21,173 nt of DNA. Origin: Treponema sp. Lineage in GTDB: Bacteria; Spirochaetota; Spirochaetia; Treponematales; Breznakiellaceae. The stretch covers positions 1 to 21,173 of the forward strand of contig JAISLX010000133.1 of assembly GCA_031277045.1 (NCBI GenBank), read 5' to 3'. The position numbers and the translations under genes were made by a program. A model generated the notes under the pieces. That model worked only from the letters and a program-made list of their open reading frames with translations. It ran no database searches and was not told where the DNA came from. Positions 14,353 to 21,173 of this stretch are shown piece by piece; the first letter of the stretch is position 1; every line of letters starts with the position of its first letter.

Positions 14353-17300
14353 TTAAAATATGAAATTCCATGATATGGTAAACGAACAGTCATTTATATA
14401 CCAGTTTTCCGGATGGGAGGGAACTAAATTCCACTGGATATTCCCCAGCGGACTCCTCAGTTCAAGTCCAAAATCCGGCTCAAGCGTATACCCCCCAAAG
14501 CTCCGCTTTTTCTCATCATAGCGAAGGGACAGCATCAACTGGGCGAACACATTCGATCCGATGTACTTACCTACAAAAACAGACGTATTATCAAAATAGT
14601 TACCAAGCCTGTCAACCGGCTGTTCCTGGATCCCGATGAGGCTGAAAGCGGCCCGCTGGAGGAACTGGGTGCGGACGCTGAACATATCCAGGTGTAAAAA
14701 GTCGCGCAGGGCCCCCTGTATCCGGCGCATTACCTGGGACTGGGCAAGCAGATCCGTGGAGGAAGACAGGAAAGGATTGGAGATCGAGCCGTCTTCCCTG
14801 GCGCTGCCGACAAAATTCTGCCCCATAAGGGACATGATCTCCAACTGGGACAAGGCAGGGCTGGATTCAAAACGGGGGGTAAAAGATTGCAGGGGGGCGT
14901 TGTCCACGACCAGTGAGATAGTTACCGGTCCGCTGGAGGAACGATCCCGAACCTCCGCCCGGACGGTGATCCGGGGATCAAACTGATCCTGGTCTTCCCT
15001 AAAGGTCAGAATACCTTCGCGGATGTAGAAACTGCGCTCAAAGTAAAAAATTTCCCCCCCCCGGAGCTTTACGTCGCCGGTAAAACTAAACGTCCGGTCC
15101 ATGGTATTGGCGCGGAGCCTGGTTTTGGCGCCCAGATCGGCGTAGGCCTGGATCATGGGGAATTCCCGGGTAGGCCACAGAAATTCCACCTTTTTGCCCG
15201 CCGTAATGGTGATATTCGCGATTAGGGGGGTGCCTCTCCAGTTGTCCGCATTTCGGGAGGCGGCGATTTCCGCGGCGTCCAGGCTGATTTCAGTCTCCTG
15301 GGCGATAAGATCCCCCGAAATATTGAGGGCCAGGTCCAGCATGGATATGTTCATGGTCCCCGACGTGGTTCCCCGGACCAAAATGCCCCCAATATCGAGT
15401 TTAAACGGCAGGGGGCGATCATTGGCGCTCGTGATGTCCAGCGAAAAGGTGGTGGGCACCCAGTTTTCCAGCCAGAATTGGCCGCTTACTACCCCCATGC
15501 CCTTGCCGCAGGCGGCGGAAACATCAGTAAAACGCATCTCATTGCCATCAAAGACCAGGGTCATCTGGTCGGGGATAATATCTTCCGACAGGGAGGAGGG
15601 TACCTGCATCCGCAGATTCTCGCCCTGGGCGCTGCCGTAAAATTCCGGGTCCCCCAGGGGGCCGCGGATCTGTAGCGTGGCTATGGCCTGGCCTTCGGCA
15701 ATATTGAAATCTTTCCTGAACGAGAGGAACTTCCATATCGCCCCAAGGTCCACGCGGAGATCTTCCCCCGCGGCATCGATGGTGGAAGAGGCCAGCGTAC
15801 CCCGGAACGTGCCCTGCAAAGGGAAAGGCTCGGCGAAGACGGCGATAAAGTTCCCTCCGCTTTGGATGTCCAGGAAAATCATGTGTTTGGGCCCGCCTGA
15901 GAAGGCGATCCCCTCCCCTGCCCGGGAAAACGTAAACTCAAAGGGCTGTTCCGCGGGATTACCGCCCACCGTAATATTGTTTAAGCGGATGGCGCCCTCA
16001 AAATTTTCCAGGGCGGTTTTGTAGCCGGACCAGGAGGCGATGGGGGCGAATGCGGAGCCCAGGGAGAAGTCAAGACCAATCTCCTGCCCGGAGAGTATCC
16101 CCCGGACCTGGCCCTGCCCCTCCAGCCGGGATTCGCGCAGGCTAACGCGGATCCGGGGCGCCAGAGTTTCCAGACCTCCCATCTTGAGGCGCAGATCCTC
16201 GCAGCGGAACTCCCCGCTGTCAAGAAAAACCCGGCCGCTGGCGTCGATCTCCCGTCCTCCCCTGCCGGAGATGAGGGACCGGATGTCCAGTTGAGCGTTG
16301 AAATCCGCCGGGGACCTCCAGACAAGGTCCATATCCCCGGTGGCCAGGGCGTTCGGGAGTTTATTGTGGAACCGGGCCAGCTTCATGCCGGCGCCGGAAA
16401 GGCGGAGCTTTAATTCCCCCGGGGAAGACACAGCGTCCGGCGAAAACACGGAGCCGGACGAGTCCCAGGGCCATATCACCGTCCCCGGAGACAGGGAAAA
16501 TTCAGCGGAGTAACTTTCCTCCATCCCCTCGTCAAACACATAGAGGCTCCCCCGGCGGAAACCGTCCGCGCCGGGGACGAGGGAAATACTCCCCCCCCCG
16601 AGCAGGGCCCCCAGCGAATCGTCGTAGTAAATCTCCCGCAGCAGTATCTGGTCCTGATTGGCCTCCCCGGCGATTCGCACAAGCCCCGCGCCGGCGGTCC
16701 CGTCCCGCACGAGACCCGGAATATCCGCCAGTTCCAGTTTGGTAAACGTCAGCGACCAGTCGCGGGAGGAAAGATAGCGCAGAGACGAGTTAAAATCGAG
16801 GCGGGCGATTCGCCCCCCCAGCGGGATGGGGACATTTTCCCCGCCCGCGTGCCCGGAGTAGGTTCCGTCCCCCAGGGAAACGATAAACATGTTAAGGCCG
16901 TAGGAACCCCGGATATCCAGGGAATCGCGGTCCAGGATGGTCCCCTCCAGGTAGTAGCTGAGATCCTGATAACCGGCAGTAACGGCAAAGGAAATATTGT
17001 CCAGGTTGGAAAAATCGGATTGCCCGGTAATCTGTCCGCTTCCCCCGTCCCAGAGTATCTGCCCGCCGTCCAGCGTGAAACGCCGGTCCGTACCGGACAG
17101 GGAAAACAGCGCGATTAGGTCCTTTTTGCCGGAATAGGAGATGACCAGCCGCGGGGCGTTGTAGAGGACATGCTCAAAATCGGTGGTGGCGAATATCTCG
17201 GTAGTTATCTGGGTATGCCTGAGCATATCCTCCCCCAGACCGGCCAGTGCCGGGGGAATCCGGTCCCGGAAACCGGATTCCGCCAACAAGGGGACGGCTA

Positions 17301-18936
17301 GTTCCAGAAAGTCCCCGGCGGAAAAGGAATCCAGCGTAAGCCTGGTTTCCAGATGCCGGGGGGAATAGTCGAAGGTCCCGTCCGCCTGAACTGCGGAGAT
17401 TCGCGCATCCTCCCCGTCCCCGTAAAGACGCCGGACGGCGGCGCTAAAACTTAAACCCCCGGTCTCCCGGCGCAGATCCGCGCGCAGATCGTGAAACTCC
17501 GCCCCCGCAACACGAAGACTGTCCCCGCTGACGCTGATGTCCCGCCCCCGGCTTTCCACCGAAAGAACAGCGCTGATGCCGCCATCCCCGGTCAAGCTGA
17601 GGTTCTGGACAGTCAAAACGCCGCGGGGATTCAGGGCGGCCAGATCCAGTCCCCCCCGGAAACCGATGGTCCCCCCGGGCTTGTCTTTCCGGTCTCCCCG
17701 GGCAAGGGCCAGCTCAAGCCGGTCAAAACGGGCATAGTCTCCGTTTCCTTCCGCTCGCACACTAAAACCGGAACCGTTCAGCGGCAGGCCGGGGGGAACG
17801 CGGCCCGAAATGTCCGCCCGGTACTCAAGCTTTCCCCCGGAGAACCTGACAAAAGCTTCCCCGGTAGTCCTGACGGCCAAAAAAGGGCGGTAATCCCGCC
17901 AGGGATCCAAAAAGCTTAGATAGTCCCCGGGTCTGTACTCCCGGCATGTAAGACGGGCGGAAAATTCCCCCGTATCAAGCCCGTAGTCCAGGGTAACGGC
18001 AGCCGGGGCGTGAGCGGCCTCTTCGGGGGGCACGTTGCTCAGGCTGACAACCCGGTCCCGTAGTTCCACATCAACGGCCAGAGCGCCTGTCCTGAAATGA
18101 TCCGCCGTGATAAAGGGAACGGAAAGAAACGCCTTGCCCTCGTTAAAGCCTGTGTCGCAGGACAGGCGGAACCGGGCGGCAGCGGCAAAACGCGAAGACA
18201 GAACAGCGGGGGGAAGGGCCGGCAGAGACGAAAACAGTCCTTTCCAGCGTTCGTCCTTTAACGCCCCGGCATCCAGGCCGGCAAAACCGGCGCTCAGGTT
18301 TAGGCTGCCCTGAGCCTCCAGCCACCCGTCCTGGATCCCGGCGTCCAGGCTTACATCGTCCAGGTTTCCCATGCCTTCCAGTGTAAAAGCGCCGTCCCGG
18401 ACCCGGAAACTCAAAGTTTCGGGGATTTCCGGCGTTCCGCCGCCAAGCCGGGCCAGAAGGTCCAGCAGATCCCGGTCCAGGCCGTAGTCGAAGTACACAT
18501 GGGGGCTGTCGAGCCGTATCGAACGGATCTTTGAAAACCCGGCCTTGCCCCACAGCAGTTCCCACAGGGACCAGGAAACGCGGACCCGGCTGGCGGAAAC
18601 AAGAGGTTCCGGGCCCTTCCCCAAAATCGTGAGGGAGCGGATGTCGATCCCTCCAAAAAGAGAAGGCTCCAAAGAACCGTACTCGATCTGCCGGCCGATT
18701 AGGGATTCCCCCCGGCCCAGCAGATAGTCCCGCAGCGCGTCCATGCGCCGCGTTAGGGACAGGGAGGCGGGGCGGACAACGCAGAACCCCGCGGCCAGGA
18801 GGACGGCGAAAATAACTACATGGGGCACAAAACGAAATTTTCCCTTCCCTGGTTCATGGGGTTTTCGCGGTTTTCGGGGCCGGGGGGAAAATTCGATAAT
18901 GTTAGTCCTGTTTTGTTCGACCCGCTCAGACGACAC
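14353..18936 (-). CDS. tamB: TamB family translocation and assembly module protein
   Basis: AsmA-like envelope protein that spans from the inner to the outer membrane as a long beta groove, for outer-membrane protein assembly and/or lipid transport. The 1527 residues begin with a basic cytoplasmic tail. One membrane anchor (about 36-54) is followed by more than a thousand residues of repetitive amphipathic beta strands. The conserved TamB C-terminal domain (old DUF490) runs from about 1190 to the end and includes a VGKYIGSNVFAQLMLSLRYD stretch and a terminal SWNFIF strand. The start is GTG at 18936: TAA lies three codons upstream, and GAGGG nine bases away is the ribosome-binding site. Two G9 tracts lie in the coding strand (plus positions 15054-15062 and 16591-16599). 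It shares the strand with bamA. No tamA is seen. Confidence 0.93.
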   Translation of the reverse strand: MSSERVEQNRTNIIEFSPRPRKPRKPHEPGKGKFRFVPHVVIFAVLLAAGFCVVRPASLSLTRRMDALRDYLLGRGESLIGRQIEYGSLEPSLFGGIDIRSLTILGKGPEPLVSASRVRVSWSLWELLWGKAGFSKIRSIRLDSPHVYFDYGLDRDLLDLLARLGGGTPEIPETLSFRVRDGAFTLEGMGNLDDVSLDAGIQDGWLEAQGSLNLSAGFAGLDAGALKDERWKGLFSSLPALPPAVLSSRFAAAARFRLSCDTGFNEGKAFLSVPFITADHFRTGALAVDVELRDRVVSLSNVPPEEAAHAPAAVTLDYGLDTGEFSARLTCREYRPGDYLSFLDPWRDYRPFLAVRTTGEAFVRFSGGKLEYRADISGRVPPGLPLNGSGFSVRAEGNGDYARFDRLELALARGDRKDKPGGTIGFRGGLDLAALNPRGVLTVQNLSLTGDGGISAVLSVESRGRDISVSGDSLRVAGAEFHDLRADLRRETGGLSFSAAVRRLYGDGEDARISAVQADGTFDYSPRHLETRLTLDSFSAGDFLELAVPLLAESGFRDRIPPALAGLGEDMLRHTQITTEIFATTDFEHVLYNAPRLVISYSGKKDLIALFSLSGTDRRFTLDGGQILWDGGSGQITGQSDFSNLDNISFAVTAGYQDLSYYLEGTILDRDSLDIRGSYGLNMFIVSLGDGTYSGHAGGENVPIPLGGRIARLDFNSSLRYLSSRDWSLTFTKLELADIPGLVRDGTAGAGLVRIAGEANQDQILLREIYYDDSLGALLGGGSISLVPGADGFRRGSLYVFDEGMEESYSAEFSLSPGTVIWPWDSSGSVFSPDAVSSPGELKLRLSGAGMKLARFHNKLPNALATGDMDLVWRSPADFNAQLDIRSLISGRGGREIDASGRVFLDSGEFRCEDLRLKMGGLETLAPRIRVSLRESRLEGQGQVRGILSGQEIGLDFSLGSAFAPIASWSGYKTALENFEGAIRLNNITVGGNPAEQPFEFTFSRAGEGIAFSGGPKHMIFLDIQSGGNFIAVFAEPFPLQGTFRGTLASSTIDAAGEDLRVDLGAIWKFLSFRKDFNIAEGQAIATLQIRGPLGDPEFYGSAQGENLRMQVPSSLSEDIIPDQMTLVFDGNEMRFTDVSAACGKGMGVVSGQFWLENWVPTTFSLDITSANDRPLPFKLDIGGILVRGTTSGTMNISMLDLALNISGDLIAQETEISLDAAEIAASRNADNWRGTPLIANITITAGKKVEFLWPTREFPMIQAYADLGAKTRLRANTMDRTFSFTGDVKLRGGEIFYFERSFYIREGILTFREDQDQFDPRITVRAEVRDRSSSGPVTISLVVDNAPLQSFTPRFESSPALSQLEIMSLMGQNFVGSAREDGSISNPFLSSSTDLLAQSQVMRRIQGALRDFLHLDMFSVRTQFLQRAAFSLIGIQEQPVDRLGNYFDNTSVFVGKYIGSNVFAQLMLSLRYDEKKRSFGGYTLEPDFGLELRSPLGNIQWNLVPSHPENWYINDCSFTISWNFIF

Positions 18937-18950
18937 TGCCTGTTACCCTC

Positions 18951-19002
18951 AAAAAAATCTGCCAAGGCTCCCGCGGTTTTTCACCGGAACACCGCCCTTG
19001 GC
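18951..19002 (-). terminator. intrinsic terminator/attenuator in the tamB leader
   Basis: On the minus strand GCCAAGG (19002-18996) and GCGGT (18995-18991) pair with ACCGC (18977-18973) and CCTTGGC (18967-18961), giving 12 base pairs with a five-base bulge. AGA and seven T residues (18957-18951) follow, running straight into the GAGGG ribosome-binding site of tamB (18950-18946). This is the best terminator shape in the window, and it lies before a gene rather than after one. On the plus strand TTTGTTTT follows the stem, so it could also act in that direction. Confidence 0.6.
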
Positions 19003-19030
19003 TTTGTTTTGGCCGCGAAACCCGCTGTTT

Positions 19031-19105
19031 AGTGTCTGTCCACAAACCCGGTTAGTTTTGGGAAAAACTCTATTTATAGAATCGGTTACTTTGCGGGCAG
19101 ACACT
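19031..19105. mobile_element. 75-bp MITE-like element with 16-bp terminal inverted repeats
   Basis: AGTGTCTGTCCACAAA (19031-19046) and TTTGCGGGCAGACACT (19090-19105) are inverted at 14 of 16 positions. The interior is AT-rich and carries AGTTTT-GGGA-AAAACT (19054-19069) and TCTAT-TT-ATAGA. Part of the interior (19042-19064) matches the repeat at 8003-8038. A TTT flanks both ends loosely, but no clear target duplication is seen. There is no room for a transposase, so movement would need one in trans. Confidence 0.45.
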
Positions 19106-19155
19106 ATTTAATTTTAACATACAAGGCCTTCCTGTGTATCCGCGCACTGATAAAA

Positions 19156-19213
19156 CCGGAATTTTCCCCAGAAACCAGAGTTTTTCCCAAAAACCGAAGT
19201 TTTGGAAAAGCCT
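19156..19213. repeat. three 19-base imperfect direct repeats including a dispersed palindrome
   Basis: Three consecutive 19-base units start at 19156, 19175 and 19194, all with CC-purine-rich-TTTT phasing. Units 1 and 2 agree at 15 of 19 positions; unit 3 is more diverged. Bases 19177-19213 also form an imperfect palindrome ending in TTTTGGAAAAGCCT, identical to the right arm of the repeat at 8025-8038. The array lies about 50 bases upstream of tmk. Confidence 0.5.
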
Positions 19214-19249
19214 CGCCAATGTGTCTTTTCCCGGTCCCCGGCCGGCGGA

Positions 19250-19255
19250 TATGAT
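19250..19255 (+). promoter_or_regulatory. candidate -10 element for a leaderless tmk transcript
   Basis: TATGAT matches TATAAT at five of six positions and ends six bases before the tmk ATG, so transcription would begin at or beside the A of the ATG. There is no Shine-Dalgarno at normal spacing (only GGCGG 12 bases away) and no recognisable -35 hexamer. Confidence 0.3.
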
Positions 19256-19260
19256 AAGCC

Positions 19261-19893
19261 ATGAATGTCCTGCGGAATTTTGCCGTCTTTGAAGGGCTGG
19301 ACGGCAGCGGCACCAGTACCCAGATGAAACTGCTTACACGGCGTTTCGGCCTTCCCGGCGCGGCCCTTCCGCCCCTGTACGCCACCGCCGAACCCACGGA
19401 CGGGGAAACGGGCATCCTTATCCGCCGGGCCCTGAAGGGGGAACCGGCCCTTTTGAGCGAAACCCTGGCCCGGCTCTTCGCCGCCGACCGGGGGGAACAT
19501 CTCTACGGGACCGGGGGCATCGCGGAGCGCGCGGGCCGGGGGGAACTGGTGGTATGCGACCGCTACGTGCCCTCGTCCCTGGTATACCAGGGCCTTGAAT
19601 GCGGGGAAGAACTTCCCCGCGCCCTCAACAGCCCCTTTCCCGCGCCGGAACTTATCTTGTTCTTCGACCTGGATCCCCGCGCCGCCGCGGAGCGGATACG
19701 GAACCGGAAGGGGCGGGATATCTACGAGCGGGCGGATTTCCAGATAAAAGTCCACAGCCGCTACCTTAGCCTTCTCCCTTTTTTCCGTTCCCAGGGTTCC
19801 GCCGTGGCCCGGATTGACGCCGCCCTAGGCCCGGAGGACGTGGCGGAACAGGTCTGGGCCGCCCTGCGAAACATGCCGATAATGAGGGGGTGA
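19261..19893 (+). CDS. tmk: thymidylate kinase, P-loop lysine replaced
   Basis: Phosphorylates dTMP to dTDP with ATP in the cytoplasm, for dTTP supply. The 210-residue length is normal. Family motifs are in order: FEGLDGSGTSTQ (P-loop, residues 10-21), EPTDGETG (44-51), LARLFAADRGEH (69-80), DRYVPSSLVYQG (100-111, the DRY/H motif) and RNRKGRDIYE in the lid region. The P-loop normally reads GxDGxGKTT; here position 18 is Thr, not Lys. The other catalytic motifs are intact, so loss of function is not implied. ATG 19261 is the only start that keeps the N-terminal strand. It is divergent from tamB and overlaps the next gene by four bases. Confidence 0.93.
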   Translation: MNVLRNFAVFEGLDGSGTSTQMKLLTRRFGLPGAALPPLYATAEPTDGETGILIRRALKGEPALLSETLARLFAADRGEHLYGTGGIAERAGRGELVVCDRYVPSSLVYQGLECGEELPRALNSPFPAPELILFFDLDPRAAAERIRNRKGRDIYERADFQIKVHSRYLSLLPFFRSQGSAVARIDAALGPEDVAEQVWAALRNMPIMRG

Positions 19894-20534
19894 AACCCGG
19901 CCGGTTATGCTTCGCGGAGGCATCTCCCCGCGCCCTTGCGGGGGCGCTTATCTTCCTCTGCATCCTTTTTCCCCCCCCGCTGAACGGGTATTTTGTCCAA
20001 TACAAGGAACAGTATTACCGGCTCTACCACCTTCACTACATCCAGTACCCCGATGACACCATGGAAAACATCTACTGGCTGGAGCAGGCCCTGAAAGCCG
20101 ATTTCGCCAATCCCCTTTACGCCCTGGCCCTTATCGAAAACGAAACCCAGTGGGAAAAGTACCGCTGTCTTTTTATGACGCACGTCTATCTTAAACTTAT
20201 CGAACAGTACCTCTACCTGGGCAACAAGTGGAACAAACGGAACGCCTATTTTTACAACGCCCCCTGGAAGGAACAGAACCTGGAAAGCCTTGGCACCGCG
20301 GAAACCTGCTACCGCGCCGCCCTGTCCTACTGGAAAGACGCCCTTGAGTGGGCCGCCAAATCCCGCGACTCCCGCTTCCGCTGGATCAACCTTCAGCGGG
20401 TCCAGCACTGGGAGGACGATGTCCTCCGCATCGACGAAGGGGACCTTAATTACGAGGCGATCATCAACCGGGAATTAGCGTTACTGCAGCAAATCCGGGA
20501 AAAGTTTCAGGCCATGGACGAGAATACCTATTAG
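19890..20534 (+). CDS. unknown exported protein coupled to tmk
   Basis: I do not recognise a named family; it resembles conserved hypothetical proteins I associate with treponemes. The start GTG overlaps the tmk stop (GTGA), with GAGG just before it, so the two are translationally coupled. The 214-residue product has a hydrophobic N-terminal stretch (about residues 15-33, LAGALIFLCILFPPPLNG) that looks like a Sec signal peptide. No lipobox is clear. The mature part is very rich in Tyr and Trp and seems all-helical, with helix pairs (ENIYWLEQALKADFANPLYA and SLGTAETCYRAALSYWKDAL) resembling TPR-type helices. A periplasmic scaffold or binding role is possible but unproven. A C8 tract (19971-19978) lies in the signal peptide. 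Confidence 0.85.
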   Translation: MKPGRLCFAEASPRALAGALIFLCILFPPPLNGYFVQYKEQYYRLYHLHYIQYPDDTMENIYWLEQALKADFANPLYALALIENETQWEKYRCLFMTHVYLKLIEQYLYLGNKWNKRNAYFYNAPWKEQNLESLGTAETCYRAALSYWKDALEWAAKSRDSRFRWINLQRVQHWEDDVLRIDEGDLNYEAIINRELALLQQIREKFQAMDENTY

Positions 20535-20540
20535 CGCCGG

Positions 20541-20559
20541 GGCCGGCGGAGAACCGGCC
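20541..20559 (+). terminator. GC hairpin just after the tmk operon
   Basis: GGCCGG (20541-20546) and CCGGCC (20554-20559) are separated by seven bases, seven bases past the stop codon of the exported-protein gene. No T-run follows, so it may stabilise the 3' end rather than terminate transcription. Confidence 0.35.
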
Positions 20560-20620
20560 AGGTTATTCCCCAAGTCCAATAAACAACCGCAGAACAGCGA
20601 GACATTTTCTATCGAGAAGA

Positions 20621-20639
20621 AAAAGTCCTGCGGACTTTT
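20621..20639. terminator. candidate terminator after the tmk operon
   Basis: AAAAGTCC (20621-20628) and GGACTTTT (20632-20639) form a perfect 8-bp stem with a three-base loop, ending in TTTTCTCATTTT on the plus strand and in TTTTTCTTCTC on the minus strand. It could end transcription in both directions, between the tmk operon and the oppositely oriented transposase. Confidence 0.5.
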
Positions 20640-20844
20640 CTCATTTTGCACGGGAGATGTCTCTACCCCGCCGGCATTGGCGTAGGAATTGAACCACCCC
20701 AAAGATCCCCCGTGAGCCGGCGAGCGGGTTTTTGGGTATTCGACCCTCCTCCGAAGAGAAGAAGCCTGAGTTTGTAAAGATGGCGGTCGGTGATGATGCT
20801 AATCTCTAAAAAAATATTAACTCATGATATATGAATAACTCATG

Positions 20845-21173
20845 TTACGCAAAAGCGCCATTATCCCCCGTGTTAAAAGCAGACAGTAATTCCATCGCCC
20901 TCTTAAGTGATGCCATGTAAATTTGGGATTTTATCTCAAAGTGATTGTTACCGTGATTGAGTTTTGTTAATTCTAATTTCACATACGCATATATCGACGC
21001 AAATACATGATTGCTTTGCCTCCTCTCCGTATGCGCCGGCGACTTCCCTATGCCAGTATTTTGTTTTATGCTTTCGTGATATACCTCAACACCCCATCGT
21101 TTCTTATAGAGCGTCTTGAACCGGTCACCGTCCATCGTTTTATCATTCGTTACCAAATACCGAACCCCCGCCG
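20845..21173 (-). CDS. DDE transposase, C-terminal part (IS4/IS701-like)
   Basis: A frame open to the right edge of the window encodes about 109 residues. It includes YLVTNDKTMDGDRFKTLYKK and RWGVEVYHESIKQNTGIG. The 'YKKRW.VE.YHESIKQ' segment is the YREK-type signature around the last catalytic Glu of DDE transposases of the IS4/IS701 group. NHVFASIYAYVKLE after it is typical of the C-terminal helix. The start and the first two catalytic Asp residues lie outside the window, so intactness cannot be judged. Its A+T content is higher than the neighbouring genes, which fits acquired DNA. Confidence 0.8.
   Translation of the reverse strand, partial: AGVRYLVTNDKTMDGDRFKTLYKKRWGVEVYHESIKQNTGIGKSPAHTERRQSNHVFASIYAYVKLELTKLNHGNNHFEIKSQIYMASLKRAMELLSAFNTGDNGAFA

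Larger units (their letters stand above)
18937..19260. other. 324-bp divergent region between tamB and tmk
   Basis: Contains, in order from tamB, an intrinsic-terminator structure (18951-19002), a MITE-like inverted repeat (19031-19105), an AT-rich stretch, three 19-base imperfect direct repeats (19156-19174, 19175-19193, 19194-19212) that include a dispersed palindrome, and a TATGAT just before tmk. No gene is apparent. Promoters for both tamB and tmk must lie here. Confidence 0.7.
20535..20844. other. 310-bp intergenic region before the transposase
   Basis: Holds two hairpins (separate entries) after the tmk operon. Around 20690-20790 GC-rich text changes to AT-rich text (TAAAAAAATATTAACT near 20810). 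The octamer AACTCATG occurs twice (20819-20826 and 20837-20844). The change in composition suggests the insertion sequence's outer end lies somewhere between about 20780 and 20844. I could not define a terminal repeat. Confidence 0.5.

Noticed and set aside
20672..20700. tRNA 3' end on the minus strand (GGTTCAATTCC followed by TACGCCA)
   Set aside because: The T-loop looks right, but only three of five T-stem pairs form and no acceptor partner or anticodon arm is found upstream.
20481..20702. 73-codon minus-strand ORF starting at TTG
   Set aside because: It overlaps the end of the exported-protein gene, has a poor start and contains a terminator hairpin. It is better seen as a repeat than a gene.

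Overview
The window looks like chromosomal DNA from a moderately GC-rich spirochaete, most likely a treponeme-like lineage. The main reason is gene order: tmk, tamB, bamA, skp/ompH and mutS lie together. From memory the same run occurs in Borrelia burgdorferi (BB0793-BB0797), and tamB-bamA-skp-mutS occurs in Treponema pallidum (TP0325-TP0328). TamB and BamA show that the cell has an outer membrane. Species cannot be named from the sequence alone.

Layout, left to right. Bases 1-56 may hold the start of a minus-strand gene with its own promoter. valS (189-2909, minus) follows. A 596-bp gap (2910-3505) contains no convincing gene but is packed with inverted repeats. Next is a tight minus-strand operon read from right to left: yajC (7828-7412), secD, secF and ispH (4366-3506). 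secD and secF overlap in TAATG, and secF and ispH are 13 bp apart. A 458-bp gap (7829-8286) holds a run of seven possible hairpins and the mutS 3' region. The envelope cluster reads tamB (18936-14353), a 256-bp gap with terminator-like hairpins, bamA (14096-11592), skp (11582-11058) and mutS (11028-8287). A 324-bp divergent region separates tamB from a plus-strand pair, tmk (19261-19893) and an overlapping gene for an unknown exported protein (19890-20534). Non-coding repeat-bearing DNA follows, and then the C-terminal end of a DDE transposase (20845-21173, minus) that runs off the window.

How the genes work together. SecD, SecF and YajC assist SecYEG in exporting proteins. Skp carries unfolded outer-membrane proteins across the periplasm, BamA inserts them, and TamB bridges the two membranes. 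No tamA is present here, so TamB probably works with BamA, as reported for Borrelia. IspH (isoprenoids), ValS (translation), MutS (mismatch repair) and Tmk (dTTP supply) are housekeeping enzymes.

Most notable points. (1) mutS has no ATG, GTG or TTG at the position set by its perfect Shine-Dalgarno and conserved N-terminus; an ACG sits there. (2) A strong intrinsic-terminator structure lies directly in front of the tamB ribosome-binding site, which suggests attenuation. (3) The intergenic regions carry hairpin arrays, mirrored nested inverted repeats and a small MITE-like element. (4) The Tmk P-loop has threonine in place of the catalytic lysine. I found no CRISPR array, phage gene, toxin-antitoxin pair or defence gene.
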